The notes beneath the pieces were generated by a model that did not search any database, had not been told where the DNA came from, and saw only the letters and a list, made by a program, of their open reading frames with translations. Source: Zea mays (taxonomy: Eukaryota; Streptophyta; Magnoliopsida; Poales; Poaceae). Taken from it: 64,000 bases of DNA. Shown one piece after another: positions 24,157 to 35,486 of this stretch. How positions within the stretch are numbered: position 1 is the stretch's first letter; each line of letters opens with the position of its first letter. Made by a program: the position numbers and the translations under genes. Where the stretch lies: positions 133,454,990 to 133,518,989 of the forward strand of contig NC_050101.1 of NCBI RefSeq assembly GCF_902167145.1, read 5' to 3'.

Positions 24157-24575
24157 GCCATGTAGTCCTGCGAACACACAAGAACACAGTTATCCTCTCG
24201 ACCCTTTGTGTGTGTGACACTCCAATTTGATTTTGAGATCTAATCTTTTCTGCCATCAAATTGCACTGCATCAATGTATATCAGTCTGGTACCATTCACA
24301 ACCTACCAAGTGATCCTTTTATCTTTGCTTGCTTCAGTGCTGTATTAAATTAATGTGTGTGCACGCTATGTGAATAAACTAAACAATAAGTATTAGTGTG
24401 TAGCATCAATGTATATCATGTTCGATGCCACTAATGTCTAGAATAATTGATTAGATTTGGTGTTGCTAGTGTGTAGCATAATTTAACAGATTTGGCGCTG
24501 CTAGAAAAAATTGCTAATGTCTAGAATAAGTGATATCTGATATTGTTTTCACATTTCTCTCCTTTTGATTTTCAG

Positions 24576-25610
24576 TTCTGAAGGTTTTATGAAGTATATG
24601 ATGGATCAGCAATGTTACCTTCCTGAGAACTCCCACTTTGTTGGAACAACATCACATTTCACAACTACAAATCAGAAAAATGAGAGCCCAAATAACATTG
24701 AGAGTGATGATGCAAACAAAGATGTTAGGACCGAGCAAAGGCTAATCTAGAAACCGGAAGAAGATGAGAGAGTGGTACTTTTGTAGCCTAACTTTATGTA
24801 TAGATTAAATTGATTATTGTAGCTAAATTCATAATTTCACGTTATGTGCAGATGAGTGCTTGGCTGAAACACTCAAACGATCCAATTAGAGGAAACAATA
24901 AGAAGGGTGATAAGTGCTAGTAAGGCGTAGCAAAAGAGTACAACCTTACAACTGCAAAAAGTAGATTCAGGACTAAAAAACAAGTTAAGGAAAGGTGGCA
25001 TAAAGTAAACAGGTGGATAAACTCATTCAATGATTGTTGGTTGAAGGTTAGGAGGATTTACACAAGCGGGTACTCAGATGAGATGTGGTTAGAGAAAGCA
25101 CACATGCTATATGCGAAGGCGAACAAAGGATCACATTTTTCGTTGATGGATGTATGGAAAATGGTTCGTAATCAAACCAAGTGGAGTGCTTATAATGACC
25201 AGAACCATACTAAGAGGAAGGATATGGAAAAGGGCGACACGACCGAAGATGTTGATCTTCCTCGACCAATGGGACAGAAGAAGGCTAAACATATTGTTCA
25301 TGAAGGCAATGGAAAATCTAAGGAGAGTGCCATCAACTTGGAAGGACTAGACATATTTGAAAAGATTCAAAATGAAGTCCATGTTAATCGTCTCAAAGCT
25401 CTTGAAATTGCAGGGAAGATTAATATCGACAAGATGGAGACAACAAAAATTGCTCTCGAAAGAGCAAAGGAGGAGAAAGAAGCTAAATTAATTGAAACTT
25501 ATTCTAGCCTGCTGAAACAAGACACGTCGGTAATGCCTGATGACGTTAGGATTGAACATGTTACTGCACTAAGGTGTTTGAGGAAAAAGTTATTTCCGGA
25601 GTTACCTTAA
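24576..25610 (+). pseudogene. PIF/Harbinger ORF1-type (Myb/SANT plus NAM-associated) pseudogene, exons 2 and 3
   Basis: Exon 2 (24576-24774) follows an acceptor TTTTCAG and ends at a donor GTG|GTACTT. Exon 3 (24852-25610) follows GTGCAG and stays in phase. The product has the trihelix/Myb-like pattern with SAWLKHSNDP, WHKVNRWINSFN and FSLMDVWKMVRNQTKW, then a charged NAM-associated C-terminal region ending LRKKLFPELP. Such ORF1 proteins help PIF/Harbinger transposases bind DNA. Three stops kill it: TAG at 24748-24750 (where the family has Trp), TAG at 24918-24920 (again a Trp position) and TAA at 24921-24923. Homology is judged from remembered family patterns; a domesticated host relative is possible but less likely given the nearby transposase tail and inverted repeat. 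Confidence 0.6.
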
Positions 25611-25747
25611 TTTTTCTGTAGTCTAGTGAGTAATATCCATAGTGTATCTGGTGTTGTGCTACTGTCGTGGCTAATCAATCGATGTGCAGGGTATTCTAGT
25701 GTTGACGTTATATGTACTAGTATACACCATGTTTTGCAGATGTGCTT

Positions 25748-25840
25748 CGAAGAAATTCAGAAATTCAAGACAACTCAAAGCATATTGAGCTCAAGAAAGA
25801 TTTAGTTGAACATATATGGCATCAATATGGTCCAAAGTAG
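25748..25840 (+). pseudogene. C-terminal remnant of a Harbinger-type transposase
   Basis: Thirty codons read RRNSEIQDNSKHIELKKDLV and end in a WHQYG-type tail before TAG (25838-25840). This resembles the last exon of PIF/Harbinger DDE transposases, where a short charged segment followed by DLVEHIW closes the protein. The catalytic DDE part is missing, so most of ORF2 has been deleted. The call is short and rests on pattern memory. Confidence 0.4.
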
Positions 25841-25996
25841 TATGAATATTGTAATTTTAATTTCCTCTTACCTAAATTATATATTATTTATGTAAATATT
25901 ATGAGTTCAGAAACAATACATCTTTGCATATGAAATTCACATGCACAATTGATCAAGCATGTTTTAATTCAACTACATGTGATGCATTTATTAAAA

Positions 25997-26084
25997 GACA
26001 CGATCAAGAGACTGTCCATTGTACTATACAGTCTCTTAGTTGTCTCTTCTGCTAAGAGACGTCTCTGGGTTGTACATGCCCTTA
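25997..26084 (+). mobile_element. 3' terminal inverted repeat region of the Harbinger-type element
   Basis: The end reads CTGGGTTGTACATGCCC (to 26081) followed by TTA, the target triplet of PIF/Harbinger elements. Inward lie alternating AGAGAC/GTCTCT motifs (26007, 26030, 26042, 26054, 26061) that form subterminal repeats. No matching left end is present; it was probably lost at the junction with element A near 14548-14582. Confidence 0.5.
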
Positions 26085-26189
26085 TGGAGTGAGGGTACCA
26101 ATTTTTCATAGCAACTTTGACCAGGATTTTTTGTTTGGATTTGTCCTGCTCTAATGCTGCATGAATCACAGGCCAACTGCTCCCTCTTA

Positions 26190-26326
26190 GGGCTTGTTCG
26201 TTTTGCTCTCAATCCATGTGGATTGGGTGGGATTGAGTGAGTTTCAATCCCGAATAAGTCAAAATCTTTCATATTTTTTTCCAATCTCATCCAATCCACA
26301 TGCCATAGAAATAACCGAACAAGCCC
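26190..26326. mobile_element. Tourist-type MITE, TSD TTA
   Basis: It begins GGGCTTGTTCG and ends CGAACAAGCCC, a perfect 11-base terminal inverted repeat extended imperfectly inward (GTTTT versus AACC). TTA flanks both ends (26187-26189 and 26327-26329). At 137 bases and without coding sequence it is a non-autonomous Tourist (PIF/Harbinger) element. It lies about 0.7 kb upstream of the S30 gene. Confidence 0.75.
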
Positions 26327-26329
26327 TTA

Positions 26330-26740
26330 TCCGGTTGTATCTTGAGGAGCGAGGATATAGTCCACGCGGGGCGAAAACGGCCGGAGCGCACCCTGGTCGC
26401 TCGATCCGGTTTTTTTCCGAGCCAGGTCCGTTCTTCTCTGGCGCGGATGGATCGTCATGGCCACGGGGGCTGAGCGCAGAAGCCATAGTTTCCTCTCGCG
26501 GGCGGCACTTTCTTCACGCGCACCGAGTGCCGCCAGCCGCGGCCCACGTGGGCGCAACGAGCACTGTTGGCCTCGAGCTTGGTACATGATGTAGGGTTGG
26601 GTCTTAGAACTCTTTCTCTTGTCTATTCCATATGAGATGGTACATGTTATTCTCTTGTAACCCGTTATTAGGGTTTCAAGGTCCATTGGTCTTGGTAAAA
26701 TGATGTCGCTGCTATTTGAATTATGTTGGCCTACAAAATT
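26330..26740. other. Upstream flank of the S30 gene, no feature recognised
   Basis: The stretch is GC-rich in its first half (26350-26570) and has open frames on both strands that show no recognisable domain. I see no repeat structure or gene in it. Confidence 0.4.
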
Positions 26741-27016
26741 AGGCCCATACGACTGGAGCTTCAACTCAACTCACAACACAAATGGAAGGCCGTCTCAGGC
26801 CCAAACACTGGTAACAAAGCATGAGGCCAATGTCACAGGCAGCACGTCAATCTCCGCCCCACCGGCCACGAGCCCACGAGCGACCTTCCAGCGTCTCTGC
26901 CCGCACGCGGTCACGCCTATAAAGCCTTGCCTCCTCGCTAGGGTTTCTTTCTTCCTCCCTTCTTACAGCCGCCGCCGCCGCATCCCAGCCTCCATCACCG
27001 TTTCCGTCTCGTTGCC
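26741..27016 (+). promoter_or_regulatory. Promoter and 5' leader of the S30 ribosomal protein gene
   Basis: Two GGCCCA motifs (26742-26747, GGCCCATAC; 26798-26803, GGCCCAAAC) fit the site II/UP1 element of plant ribosomal protein and cell-cycle genes. TATAAA is at 26918-26923. A telo-box TAGGGTTT is at 26939-26946, followed by a pyrimidine-rich tract, as usual around starts of plant ribosomal protein transcripts. Together they predict strong expression in growing tissue; transcription start is inferred near 26945-26955. Confidence 0.65.
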
Positions 27017-27289
<273 letters not shown>

Positions 27290-27528
27290 GCGCCGCTCGG
27301 CTCGTACCGGTTCCTCATCCTTCCTGCTCTCCGTATGCTTATGCTCTTGATGGTACTAGTTTCGTTGTTCGCAAGCAGAGGAAGAACCTTCTGTAGATTC
27401 GGTTTTGTTGTCCATGTGCTCAGATGGGAACTTGAGATTGTATGAATTTGAGATATGGTGATATGAGCTGATGATTTTTATTATGCTTATTGTTGCTCCT
27501 CTGAGCTGTTATTTTTGAACGCTATCCA

Positions 27529-27534
27529 AATAAA
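27529..27534 (+). terminator. Candidate poly(A) signal of the S30 gene
   Basis: AATAAA lies 240 bases after the stop codon in AT-rich sequence, a plausible distance for a plant 3' UTR. No other evidence fixes the cleavage site. Confidence 0.35.
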
Positions 27535-27756
27535 TTTGAAACCAGATTGCTGATGCGTATGTACTAGGTTCAGGTAGTTGTGGATGGAAGTGGAACCGAT
27601 ATGCTTCAGCTATTGGCTCTATCGTGTATGCCATGTTCTGTACGCGAGCCTGATATTTGATTGAAATGCTGGTTCTATGCTAGTTTTAGACTGTAGAAAG
27701 TGCACGTCGCAGTGAATCACTTCATTCTACAATTGAACCATGAATGTCAAGATGGT

Positions 27757-27930
27757 GTTTGGTTTCCCTGACTATAGTTTAGCCTATGTCATCGGATGTT
27801 TGAATGCTAATAAAGAATATCAAATACAGTTTAATTGCAAAACTAATTATATAGATGAGGACTAAAAGGCAAGACAACCTATTGAGCCTAATTAGTTTAT
27901 AAATCGTTCATGCGATACTACAGTTAACAT
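27757..27930. mobile_element. Degenerate MITE-like fragment downstream of S30
   Basis: The phrases GTTTGGTTTCCCTGACTA, CTAATTAGTTTATAAATC and GCGATACTACAGTTAACAT resemble one end of a common grass MITE (the type whose members carry AGCCTAATTAG and CTACAGTAAACAT). Neither terminal repeats nor a TSD can be shown, so this is a tentative call. Confidence 0.3.
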
Positions 27931-28304
27931 TGTGCTCTATATATTGCTCTTTTACTTAAAAGGTTCTCTATATCTCATTCATCCCAATAGCATAGAGAAC
28001 ACTGTTCATGTGTCTAAATCTAGACTCGCGGGTTCTGTTGTTTTTTTAACTCTAGTCTATCCCAACTTTCAGTACTAAAAGACTTAGTTGTATTTTGCTT
28101 GAATATGACGGTTGAGTCTTTGTTCTTCTACATGCCGTGAATTTCACACTATAATTATCTTTTTTTATTCACTGTAAAACGGAAACATGAATGGCAGCAT
28201 GTTATAGTTTCTGGTGAGTCTGACCTGTGTATCAGTGTATGTGACAACATAATTTGTTGTTGTATGCAGTTATTGATCTCATGGTCTGACTTTTATCCAT
28301 TTGT

Positions 28305-29180
28305 AGGGATGAAAACAGGTACCCAAACTATTAGGATAAATCTAATATTTTTAAAATAGATATGTATGAAATGTGATGTTAATGTTTTCTTGTGTTATCT
28401 AGCATATTATTACGGATAAGAATATTTTTGCATAAATTATTTTATATATTATTTGCTTTCTAACAAAAAATTGAAAAGTTATTTGTATCCGAATTGTATA
28501 AAAAGGATTGAGGATATGAGAAATTATATATATAGAGGATTGAGTAGTGTTCCCTAAATTTAGACGAGCGTTTAGAGTTGCTGTTTATAGGTGCTGAATC
28601 CGTAGAGAGATGACGAGTCTCTAAAATTTAGTGTACAGGAGTCTCATCCCTATTCAGTCGTAGGTACATTACTTGCCTTGAGGATACTGGTACTTGAGTT
28701 AGGGTCGTTTTGGTTTGCCTGAGTCGTCTGTTCTGTACTGTCGTTGACGGTCAGCATTCAGCCCCCTAGCTAATTGCTGGTTTCTACGATGTGTCGTTGT
28801 TTGTTAAACGTTCAACCATAAGCTATTTCCCATACTGTAGCCCCGATGCTACGGTTTCAATATATCATGATGATATGAGCTACAATTTAACTCTCTAAGC
28901 TCGGTTTCAATATATCATGATGATATGAGCTACAATAAAACAATTATTTGCTGCTTTAAATGCTACTAGAATTCTTTTTAAAATAGTTGGTTTTGTCAAC
29001 TTTGGGTATTTCAGGTAAAACCCGAATCCAAACTCGAAATATCGTGTACCCAAAATTTTAGGTAATATTTTTGGGACAAAAATTGGGTAGCGGTTTTTAA
29101 TACCTGGATGCCGGATTTGTATTTACTCAAATTACCTGACTCCGAATATTTCAGTAACCCCCCGAATGCCGAGGCCTAGG
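28305..29180. other. AT-rich intergenic region with possible hAT remnants and a tandem duplication
   Basis: No gene is seen. GTAGGGATGAAAACAGGTACC at 28305 and GGTAAAACCCGAATCCAAAC near 29014 are reminiscent of grass hAT-type non-autonomous elements, but ends and TSD are not evident. A 35-base unit starting CGGTTTCAATATATCATGAT is present twice, at 28852 and 28902 (period 50). Confidence 0.3.
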
Positions 29181-29392
29181 TACAAAGCTTCTTGCCTTAG
29201 CCACAAGATCACCCACTTGGCGCCCCTTTGTTAGGCAACAGCCGAGCCAAAGCCAATATGGCTTGCCTAGTGCCACTATAGCACATGAATGTAGTCTCTA
29301 ACATTAAAGCCATTTAGTCCGGACAAAAAGGATGAGAAAGGAGAGGAAAGTTAAACTAGCTGCCCAAAACGCACCATTTAAAAGGATCACAA
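29181..29392. other. Intergenic, no feature recognised
   Basis: Short unique-looking stretch between the AT-rich region and an LTR fragment; no frame, repeat or motif can be supported. Confidence 0.3.
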
Positions 29393-30069
29393 TGTCCAAG
29401 AGGGGGTGGTTGAATTGGGCTTTTCTAATTTTCTTGGAAAAGATTAAACCCTAAACAATAGTCCAATTTTACCCAACTACTTAGCTAGATCACAAAAGCT
29501 AGGAAACTCTAAGCAAACCCTAAGTCATCATGGCAAATACTAGGAATGCAAATACAATAAGTAAAATTGCTTAAAGTAATTGCGGAATGAAAAGAAAGGG
29601 CAAGAAAACTCTTCCATTTTTTTCTCGAGGTATCAGAGATCTCGGAGAGTCGGCACTCTTCACTAATCCTCGTTGGAGCACCCGCGCAAGGGTATCACCC
29701 CCTTAGTCCTCGTAAGGACCAAGTGCTCACTATGAGATGATCATTTACTTCTCCGGCGTGGTGGATCTCTCACGCCCGCGAACAAACTTGAGCTAGGTCA
29801 CCAACAAATTCTCCAGGGTGATCAGAGTAATAAGCCACAAACTTTCACTTGACCAAGAGAAGCCTAATACATGTGGTGTGTGCTCTAGGTGGCTCTCATG
29901 TACACTAATGAGGTCCTAACGCGAGATTGTGACTTTACTAATCACCTCACTATGCAATGTAGACTTGCATGCCCAAAGCAATGAATACTAGGTTGTCAGG
30001 GGTAGCAAGACATTCAATATGGCCGATTGCGTAGAATGACCTTCTTACTAGCATATTCGGAGAGCATTT
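29393..30069 (-). repeat. Truncated Sirevirus-like LTR fragment
   Basis: It opens TGTCCAAGAGGGGGTGG and TTGAATTGGGC, the same pattern as the plus-view start of element A's LTR (CCTAAGAAGGGGTTGAATTAGG), and later has CACTAATCCTCGTTGG, like A's CTAATTCTCGTTGG. It is thus the end of a minus-oriented copia LTR of a related but different family. It stops where another LTR begins at 30070. Confidence 0.45.
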
Positions 30070-31584
30070 TGTAACACCCTAAAATATTGGCTTGGAGATT
30101 AGAAAAGCTTCAAAAGATTTTTTAAAAAGATTTTTATAAGAATTTTATTAGCCTTAAAATTATTCTCTTAAATTAAACAACTGGTACTTTTAAATCCAAT
30201 TATTCAAAGCCATACGTAGGTCTTGAAACTGGAATTTGAATTTGAAATTAACTAGAATACATAAGTTTTGCAACAATTCATATGGGTGAATTATTAGCAA
30301 TACCCAAAGGAATGAAATACTTAAATATACTTTGCATTCACACTGGAGTTTTTGTTGGTGCATTTAAATATAGTTTGAATTTTAAAACTAGATTTAAATT
30401 GAACTTGAAGTTTGAAATTGGAGAAATAAAATGGAGAGAAAAAAATAAAGAAAACAGAAAAACCTCACCTGGGCCGAAATTCCCACCTACGGCCATCTCC
30501 CTTGCTACCGCGCAGCCCAGCCACAATACATCCCCACGCGCGCACATCGCTGACACCGTGAGCCGCTCGGTCAGTGCCCGCGCACGCGGACTCGCTCCCA
30601 CACACCGATAGGTGGGTCCTCGATGTCATCCCTATCCACACCAACGCCTGCGCGGGTCGTGCAACGATTGCGGTTGGAGTCCGATCACCGACATCAGCGC
30701 AACTGTGCAGCCGTAAAACCCGAATTCCAATCCCCATCCCCGGTGTATAAGTATCGGGCCTTCCTTCTCTAGTCCCTCTAGACGCAAGGAGGATGAACGC
30801 CGCCGAGAAGAACCGTGAGCGCCACAAGTACTGGAGAGGAAGAAAGCCGTCACCATCGGGCGCGAAGTGTGCCGAGGATTGGAGTCGCGGGCACCTCCTG
30901 AAGCTGGTTGAGGAGTATCCGAGCGGGGGGCACCACTGGAGCACCGCTAATTGCTCGACGGAGCAATGGCGCCACCGCAGGCGGCACTGCTCCATGGTCG
31001 TAGTTGGTCTCGGAACCATCTCGGGTAAGTGCTAGCCTCCAGCATCTCCGAGCTTTGTTGAAACTATACCGTGGATGATTGAGCTCGGGGCATGACCGGT
31101 TCACGGTGAATTTCTAGCCATAGCCGAGGGGTCGCCATTCACCGTGGCAGACCTTCTCTGCATCTCCACCTCCGGTATGGACCCCTCTGTTGGGTTCGCC
31201 ATCATCTCGTCCACGAGTTGCACCTTACGGTTAGGAAATAGTGCACCAATGAGTGAATCACGCGACTCCGGCATGCTCCGCCGCCAGGGAGCCGGGCGGC
31301 GCTGTCGCACGTCGGTCGCGTCGAGAGGATGGTGTGGAAGGCATTCATTCTTTGGTGAACGACTTAGATTAGATCGTTGTGTACCCCTTTGCAGGTTTGA
31401 TCTAGGCGATTGGATCCGATCGGATGACTGGGGTTTGGGGTATGGCGTGGGGGTCGATCGGCCGTTGATCCGTGATCCTGAGACCCATATCACATACCGG
31501 TTCAATAGAAATAGGAATCTAATCTGAGCGCTTGGTCGTTGATCGAACGACTCGGCCCGTCTGATACCCTTTCGACCTTGTAAC
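30070..31584 (+). repeat. Truncated or solo gypsy-like LTR
   Basis: It begins TGTAACACCCTAAAATATTG, a start common to LTRs of chromoviral Ty3/gypsy elements in grasses, and includes a TATA-like GTGTATAAGTATCGG near 30742. GATC-rich, GC-rich sequence follows (31390-31560). No internal domain is present, and element D begins at 31585. Open frames of 100-180 codons on both strands show no domains and are taken as chance. Confidence 0.35.
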
Positions 31585-32839
31585 TAAGAGCACCTAGAGG
31601 GGGGGGGGGTGAATAGGTGATCCTGTAAAAATCAAATACTTGTAGCCACAAAACTTGGTTAAGAGTTAGTGCAATAGGACCGAGTGGCTAAGGACCGAGC
31701 TTTTGTGAAACACAATGACCACAAGGAAAAACAACACAGAAGACACGATGATTTATCCCGTGGTTCGGCCAAGTATAACACTTGTCTACTCCACGTTGTG
31801 GCGTCCCAATGGCTGATGGTTGCACTCAACCCCTTTCAAGTGATCCATTGATCAGCTTGAATACCACGATGTTTTCCTTTCTTATACTTTCTCCCGTTTG
31901 CGAGGAATCTCCACAACTTGGAGCCTCTCGCCCTTACAATTGATGATCACAAAGAAGCACAGAAGTAAGGGAGGGGAGAGCAACACACACAAGACTCAAA
32001 ACAAGAGCACAATCACGCACACAAAGCCACAACTTGAGCTCACAACACAACTCGAGGAGTTCTCTACTCAAATGGGGCTCAAGTCACTATCTCAAAGAAT
32101 CGAATGCGCGAGAATGGAGTCTTGGTGCTTAGGAATGATCAAGGAATGCTTGGATTACTCCTCCATGCGCCTAGGGGTCCCTTTTATAGCCCCAAGGTAG
32201 CTAGGAGCCGTTGGAGGCAATCTTAGAAGGCCAAAGTTGCCTTCTGTCGGGTGGCGCACCGGACAGCTACTGTTCATGACCGGTGCCCGATTCCCTTCCA
32301 AATCGGGCGCAACCGACCGTTGCAGATTGGTGGCAGTTGGCGCACCAGACACTATCCGGTGCACACCGGACAGTCCGGTGCCCCCTGCCGACCGTTGGAG
32401 CGAGCCACGCGTCGCTCGCGGATTTGGCGGCCGACCGTTGCGCTGGCAGCCGTTGGCTCACCGGACAGTCCAGTGCACCACCGGATAGTCCGGTGAATTA
32501 TAGTCGTACGCCGCCGAAGTTTTCCCGAGAGTGGCCAGTTTGTCGGAGCTGGCCTGGCGCACCGGACACTGTCCGGTGCACCACCGAACAGTCCGGTGTG
32601 CCGGACCGAGCTGAGTCATGGCTGCTCCAGCCAAGTCCTTTTCTTTTTCTCTTTTCTCTGATTCTAGCACTTAGACAAATATATTAGCACCCAAATCAAT
32701 GTACTAAGTCTTAGACACATACCTTCTTGTTGATTTGCACTTCATTCATCATTTGGCATATAATAACCCACTTAATGTGTGTTGGACACTTAATCACCAA
32801 AATATACTAGAAATGGCCCAAGGGCACATTTCCCTTTCA
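31585..32839 (-). repeat. 3' LTR of element D (1255 bp)
   Basis: It matches element B's LTRs from AGAGCACCTAGAGG to TTCCCTTTCA. The terminal dinucleotide is TA instead of TG in plus view (TAAGAGCACC), a point change at the very tip. A run of at least ten G follows near 31601. Palindromes are partly eroded (for example CACCGGATAGTCCGGTG near 32479). Confidence 0.8.
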
Positions 32840-33624
32840 ATCTCCCCCTTTTTGGTGATTTACGCCAACACATCAAAAACCAACCAATAGAAGTGCAACA
32901 TCAATGCAATTGAGAACAAGAGTAGTCTTTGACAAGATTTAACATATTTGGATCGTTCTTTGCCACCACTTGGTTTGTTTTTGCAAATCAAATTCATTTT
33001 CCTATCTCTAAGTCAAACACACTTGTTTAGGCACAAAGAGAGATAATCCAAGACTAAAAATTATTAAGAGCCAAAAACTCCCCCTTTTCCCATAATCAAA
33101 CATTCTCCCCACAAGAGACCAAATTTTGATAGTAAGAGTATTTTGACAAATCAAAAGTTCCACTCTACTCTTTTTAAACTTTTCACAAGTGGTAGCTGAT
33201 CCATTTTCTTTGGCCTTATTTTCTCCCCCTTTGGCATGAAGCACCAAAACGGGATCATTCTTGGCCCTTTAACCCCATTGCCTCACCAAAATTTGTCAAT
33301 TAAGAGCAAAAAGGCAATAAGAGCATAGATATGAACTTGGAGTGAATTACCCTCACATCAGAGTGCAGTGGAAGTCTTGCATGGTCCAAGTTCACCTTTC
33401 CCTTTCAATTCACTCTTGAGACTAAATCAAGTAAACTCAAACACATGGTTAGTTTCAAGGGGTCAAGTTGTAGCACATCTCCCCCTAAATATGTGCATCA
33501 CTTACACATGGACTTGTGAGGTCCGAGGATTTCTTGCACGACTTGAGCACCATAAATAAGCAATAAATCATATAAATGCATAAGGTAACATGATCAAAGG
33601 CATAAAACACATGTATGCTATAGA
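32840..33624 (-). other. 3' untranslated region and polypurine tracts of element D
   Basis: No gene is seen. CTCCCCC (GGGGGAG on the minus strand) recurs near 32842, 33080, 33222 and 33479. The copy at 32842 abuts the LTR. Confidence 0.55.
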
Positions 33625-35486
33625 TCAATCCAAGTTACGCGAATCTAAGATATTTAGCTCACTACGCAGCCTGCAAAAGGTCTTCTCATCTAAAGGCTTG
33701 GTAAAGATATCGGCTAGCTGGTTCTCGGTGCTAACATAAAACACTTCGATATCTCCCTTTTGCTGGTGGTCTCTCAAAAAGTGATGCCGGATGTCTATGT
33801 GCTTAGTGCGGCTGTGTTCAACAAGATTATCCTCCATGCAGATTGCACTCTCATTGTCACATAGGAGTGGGACTTTGCTCAGGCTGTAGCCAAAGTCCCA
33901 GAGGGTTTGCCTCATCTAAAGTAGTTGCGCAACACTGTCCTGCGGCAACATACTCGGCCTCAGCGGTGGATAGGGCAACAGAGGTTTGTTTCTTAGAACT
34001 CCAAGACACCAGGGACCTTCCTAGGAATTGGCACATCCCTGATATACTCTTCCTATCAACCTTGCATCCAGCATAATCGGAATCTGAGTATCCAATCAAG
34101 TCAAAGGCTGACCCCTTTGGATACCAGATCCCGAAGCAAGGCGTAATAACTAAATATCTAAGAATTCGCTTAACAGCCACAAGGTGGTATTCCCTTGGAT
34201 CGGATTGAAATCTAGCACACATGCATACGCTAAACATAATATCCGGTCTACTAGCACATAAATAAAGCAAGGATCCTATCATAGACCGGCATGCCTTTTG
34301 ATCAACGGACTTACCTCCTTTGTTGAGGTCGACATGTCCGTCGGTTCCCATTGGCGTCTTTGCGGGCTTGGCGTCCTTCATCCCGAACCGCTTGAGCAAG
34401 TCTTGCGTGTACTTCATTTGAGAGATGAAGGTGCCGTCCTTGAGTTGCTTCACTTAGAACCCAAGGAAGTAGTTCAACTCGCCCATCATCGACATCTCAA
34501 ATTTCTGTGTCATCACCCTGCTAAACTCCTCACAAGACTTTTGGTTAGTAGAACCAAATATTATGTCATCGACATAAATTTGGCACACAAAAAGATCACC
34601 ATTACAAGTCTTAGTGAAAAGAGTGGGATCGACTTTCCCAACCTTGAAAGAATTAGCAATTAAGAAATCTCTAAGGCATTCATACCATGCTCTTGGGGCT
34701 TGCTTAAGTCCATAGAGCGCCTTAGAGAGCTTACACACATGGTCGGGATACCTGTCATCCTCAAAGCCGGGGGTTGTTCCACATACACCTCCTCCTTGAT
34801 TGGCCCATTGAGGAAAGCGCTCTTCACATCCATTTGAAACAACCTGAAAGAGTGGTGAGCGGCATAGGCTAATAATATTCTAATGGACTCTAGCCTAGCC
34901 ACAGGAGCAAAAGTTTCCTCGAAATCCAAACCTGCGACTTGGGCATAACCTTTTGCCACAAGTCGAGCCTTGTTTCTTGTCACCACCTCGTGCTCGTCTT
35001 GCTTGTTGCGGAACACCCACTTGGTGCCCACAACGTTTTGCTTTGGACGTGGCACCAGGGTCCAAACTTCGTTTCGCTTGAAATTGTTGAGCTCTTCCTG
35101 CATGGCCAACACCCAATCCGGATCTAGCAAGGCCTCTTCTACCCTGAAAGGCTCAATAGAAGAGACAAACGAGTAATGCTCACAAAAATTAGCTAATCTA
35201 GAGCGAGTGGTTACTCCCTTGCTTATATCACCCAAAATATGGTCGACGAGATGATTCCTTTGAATTGTCGCTCGGACTTGAGTTGGAGGGGCCAGTGGTG
35301 CTTCTTCCTCCATAACTTGTTCTTCTTGTGCTCCCCCTTGATCACACGCCTCCTCTTGATTTGGGGGATGCACCATGGTTGAGGAAGAAGGTTGATCTTG
35401 TTCTTGTTGTTCCTGTGGTCGCACATCTCCAATCGCCATGGTGCGTATTGCGGCCGTTGGAACATCATCTTCATCTACATCATCAT
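33625..35486 (-). pseudogene. Distal pol segment of element D (integrase-RT linker, RT, RNase H), second copy
   Basis: The segment starts in the linker ([14 protein letters not shown]), passes through RT (YVDD within [10 protein letters not shown]) and ends with RNase H ...ILDSRNLD. Damage: a one-base deletion near 34765 (EQPPAL instead of EQPPGF), a Gln codon turned TAA at 34456-34454, and a two-base deletion near 33930 (GCGCAACACTG for GCGCACAACACTG). It is a diverged copy relative to the segment at 35487-36386, so it came from another Ji-like element. Confidence 0.75.

Noticed and set aside
24565..24750. A separate 61-aa gene
   Set aside because: It is exon 2 of the Harbinger-type ORF1, closed by a stop at a normally Trp codon.
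25041..25610. An intact 189-aa host protein
   Set aside because: It is the tail of a longer exon (24852-25610) with two stops upstream and no ATG at its start (the first codon is TTG).
30282..31527. Several 100-184 codon frames on both strands between 30.3 and 31.5 kb as a host gene
   Set aside because: No domain, codon pattern or splice structure supports them, and the stretch begins with an LTR-like TGTAACACCC start.
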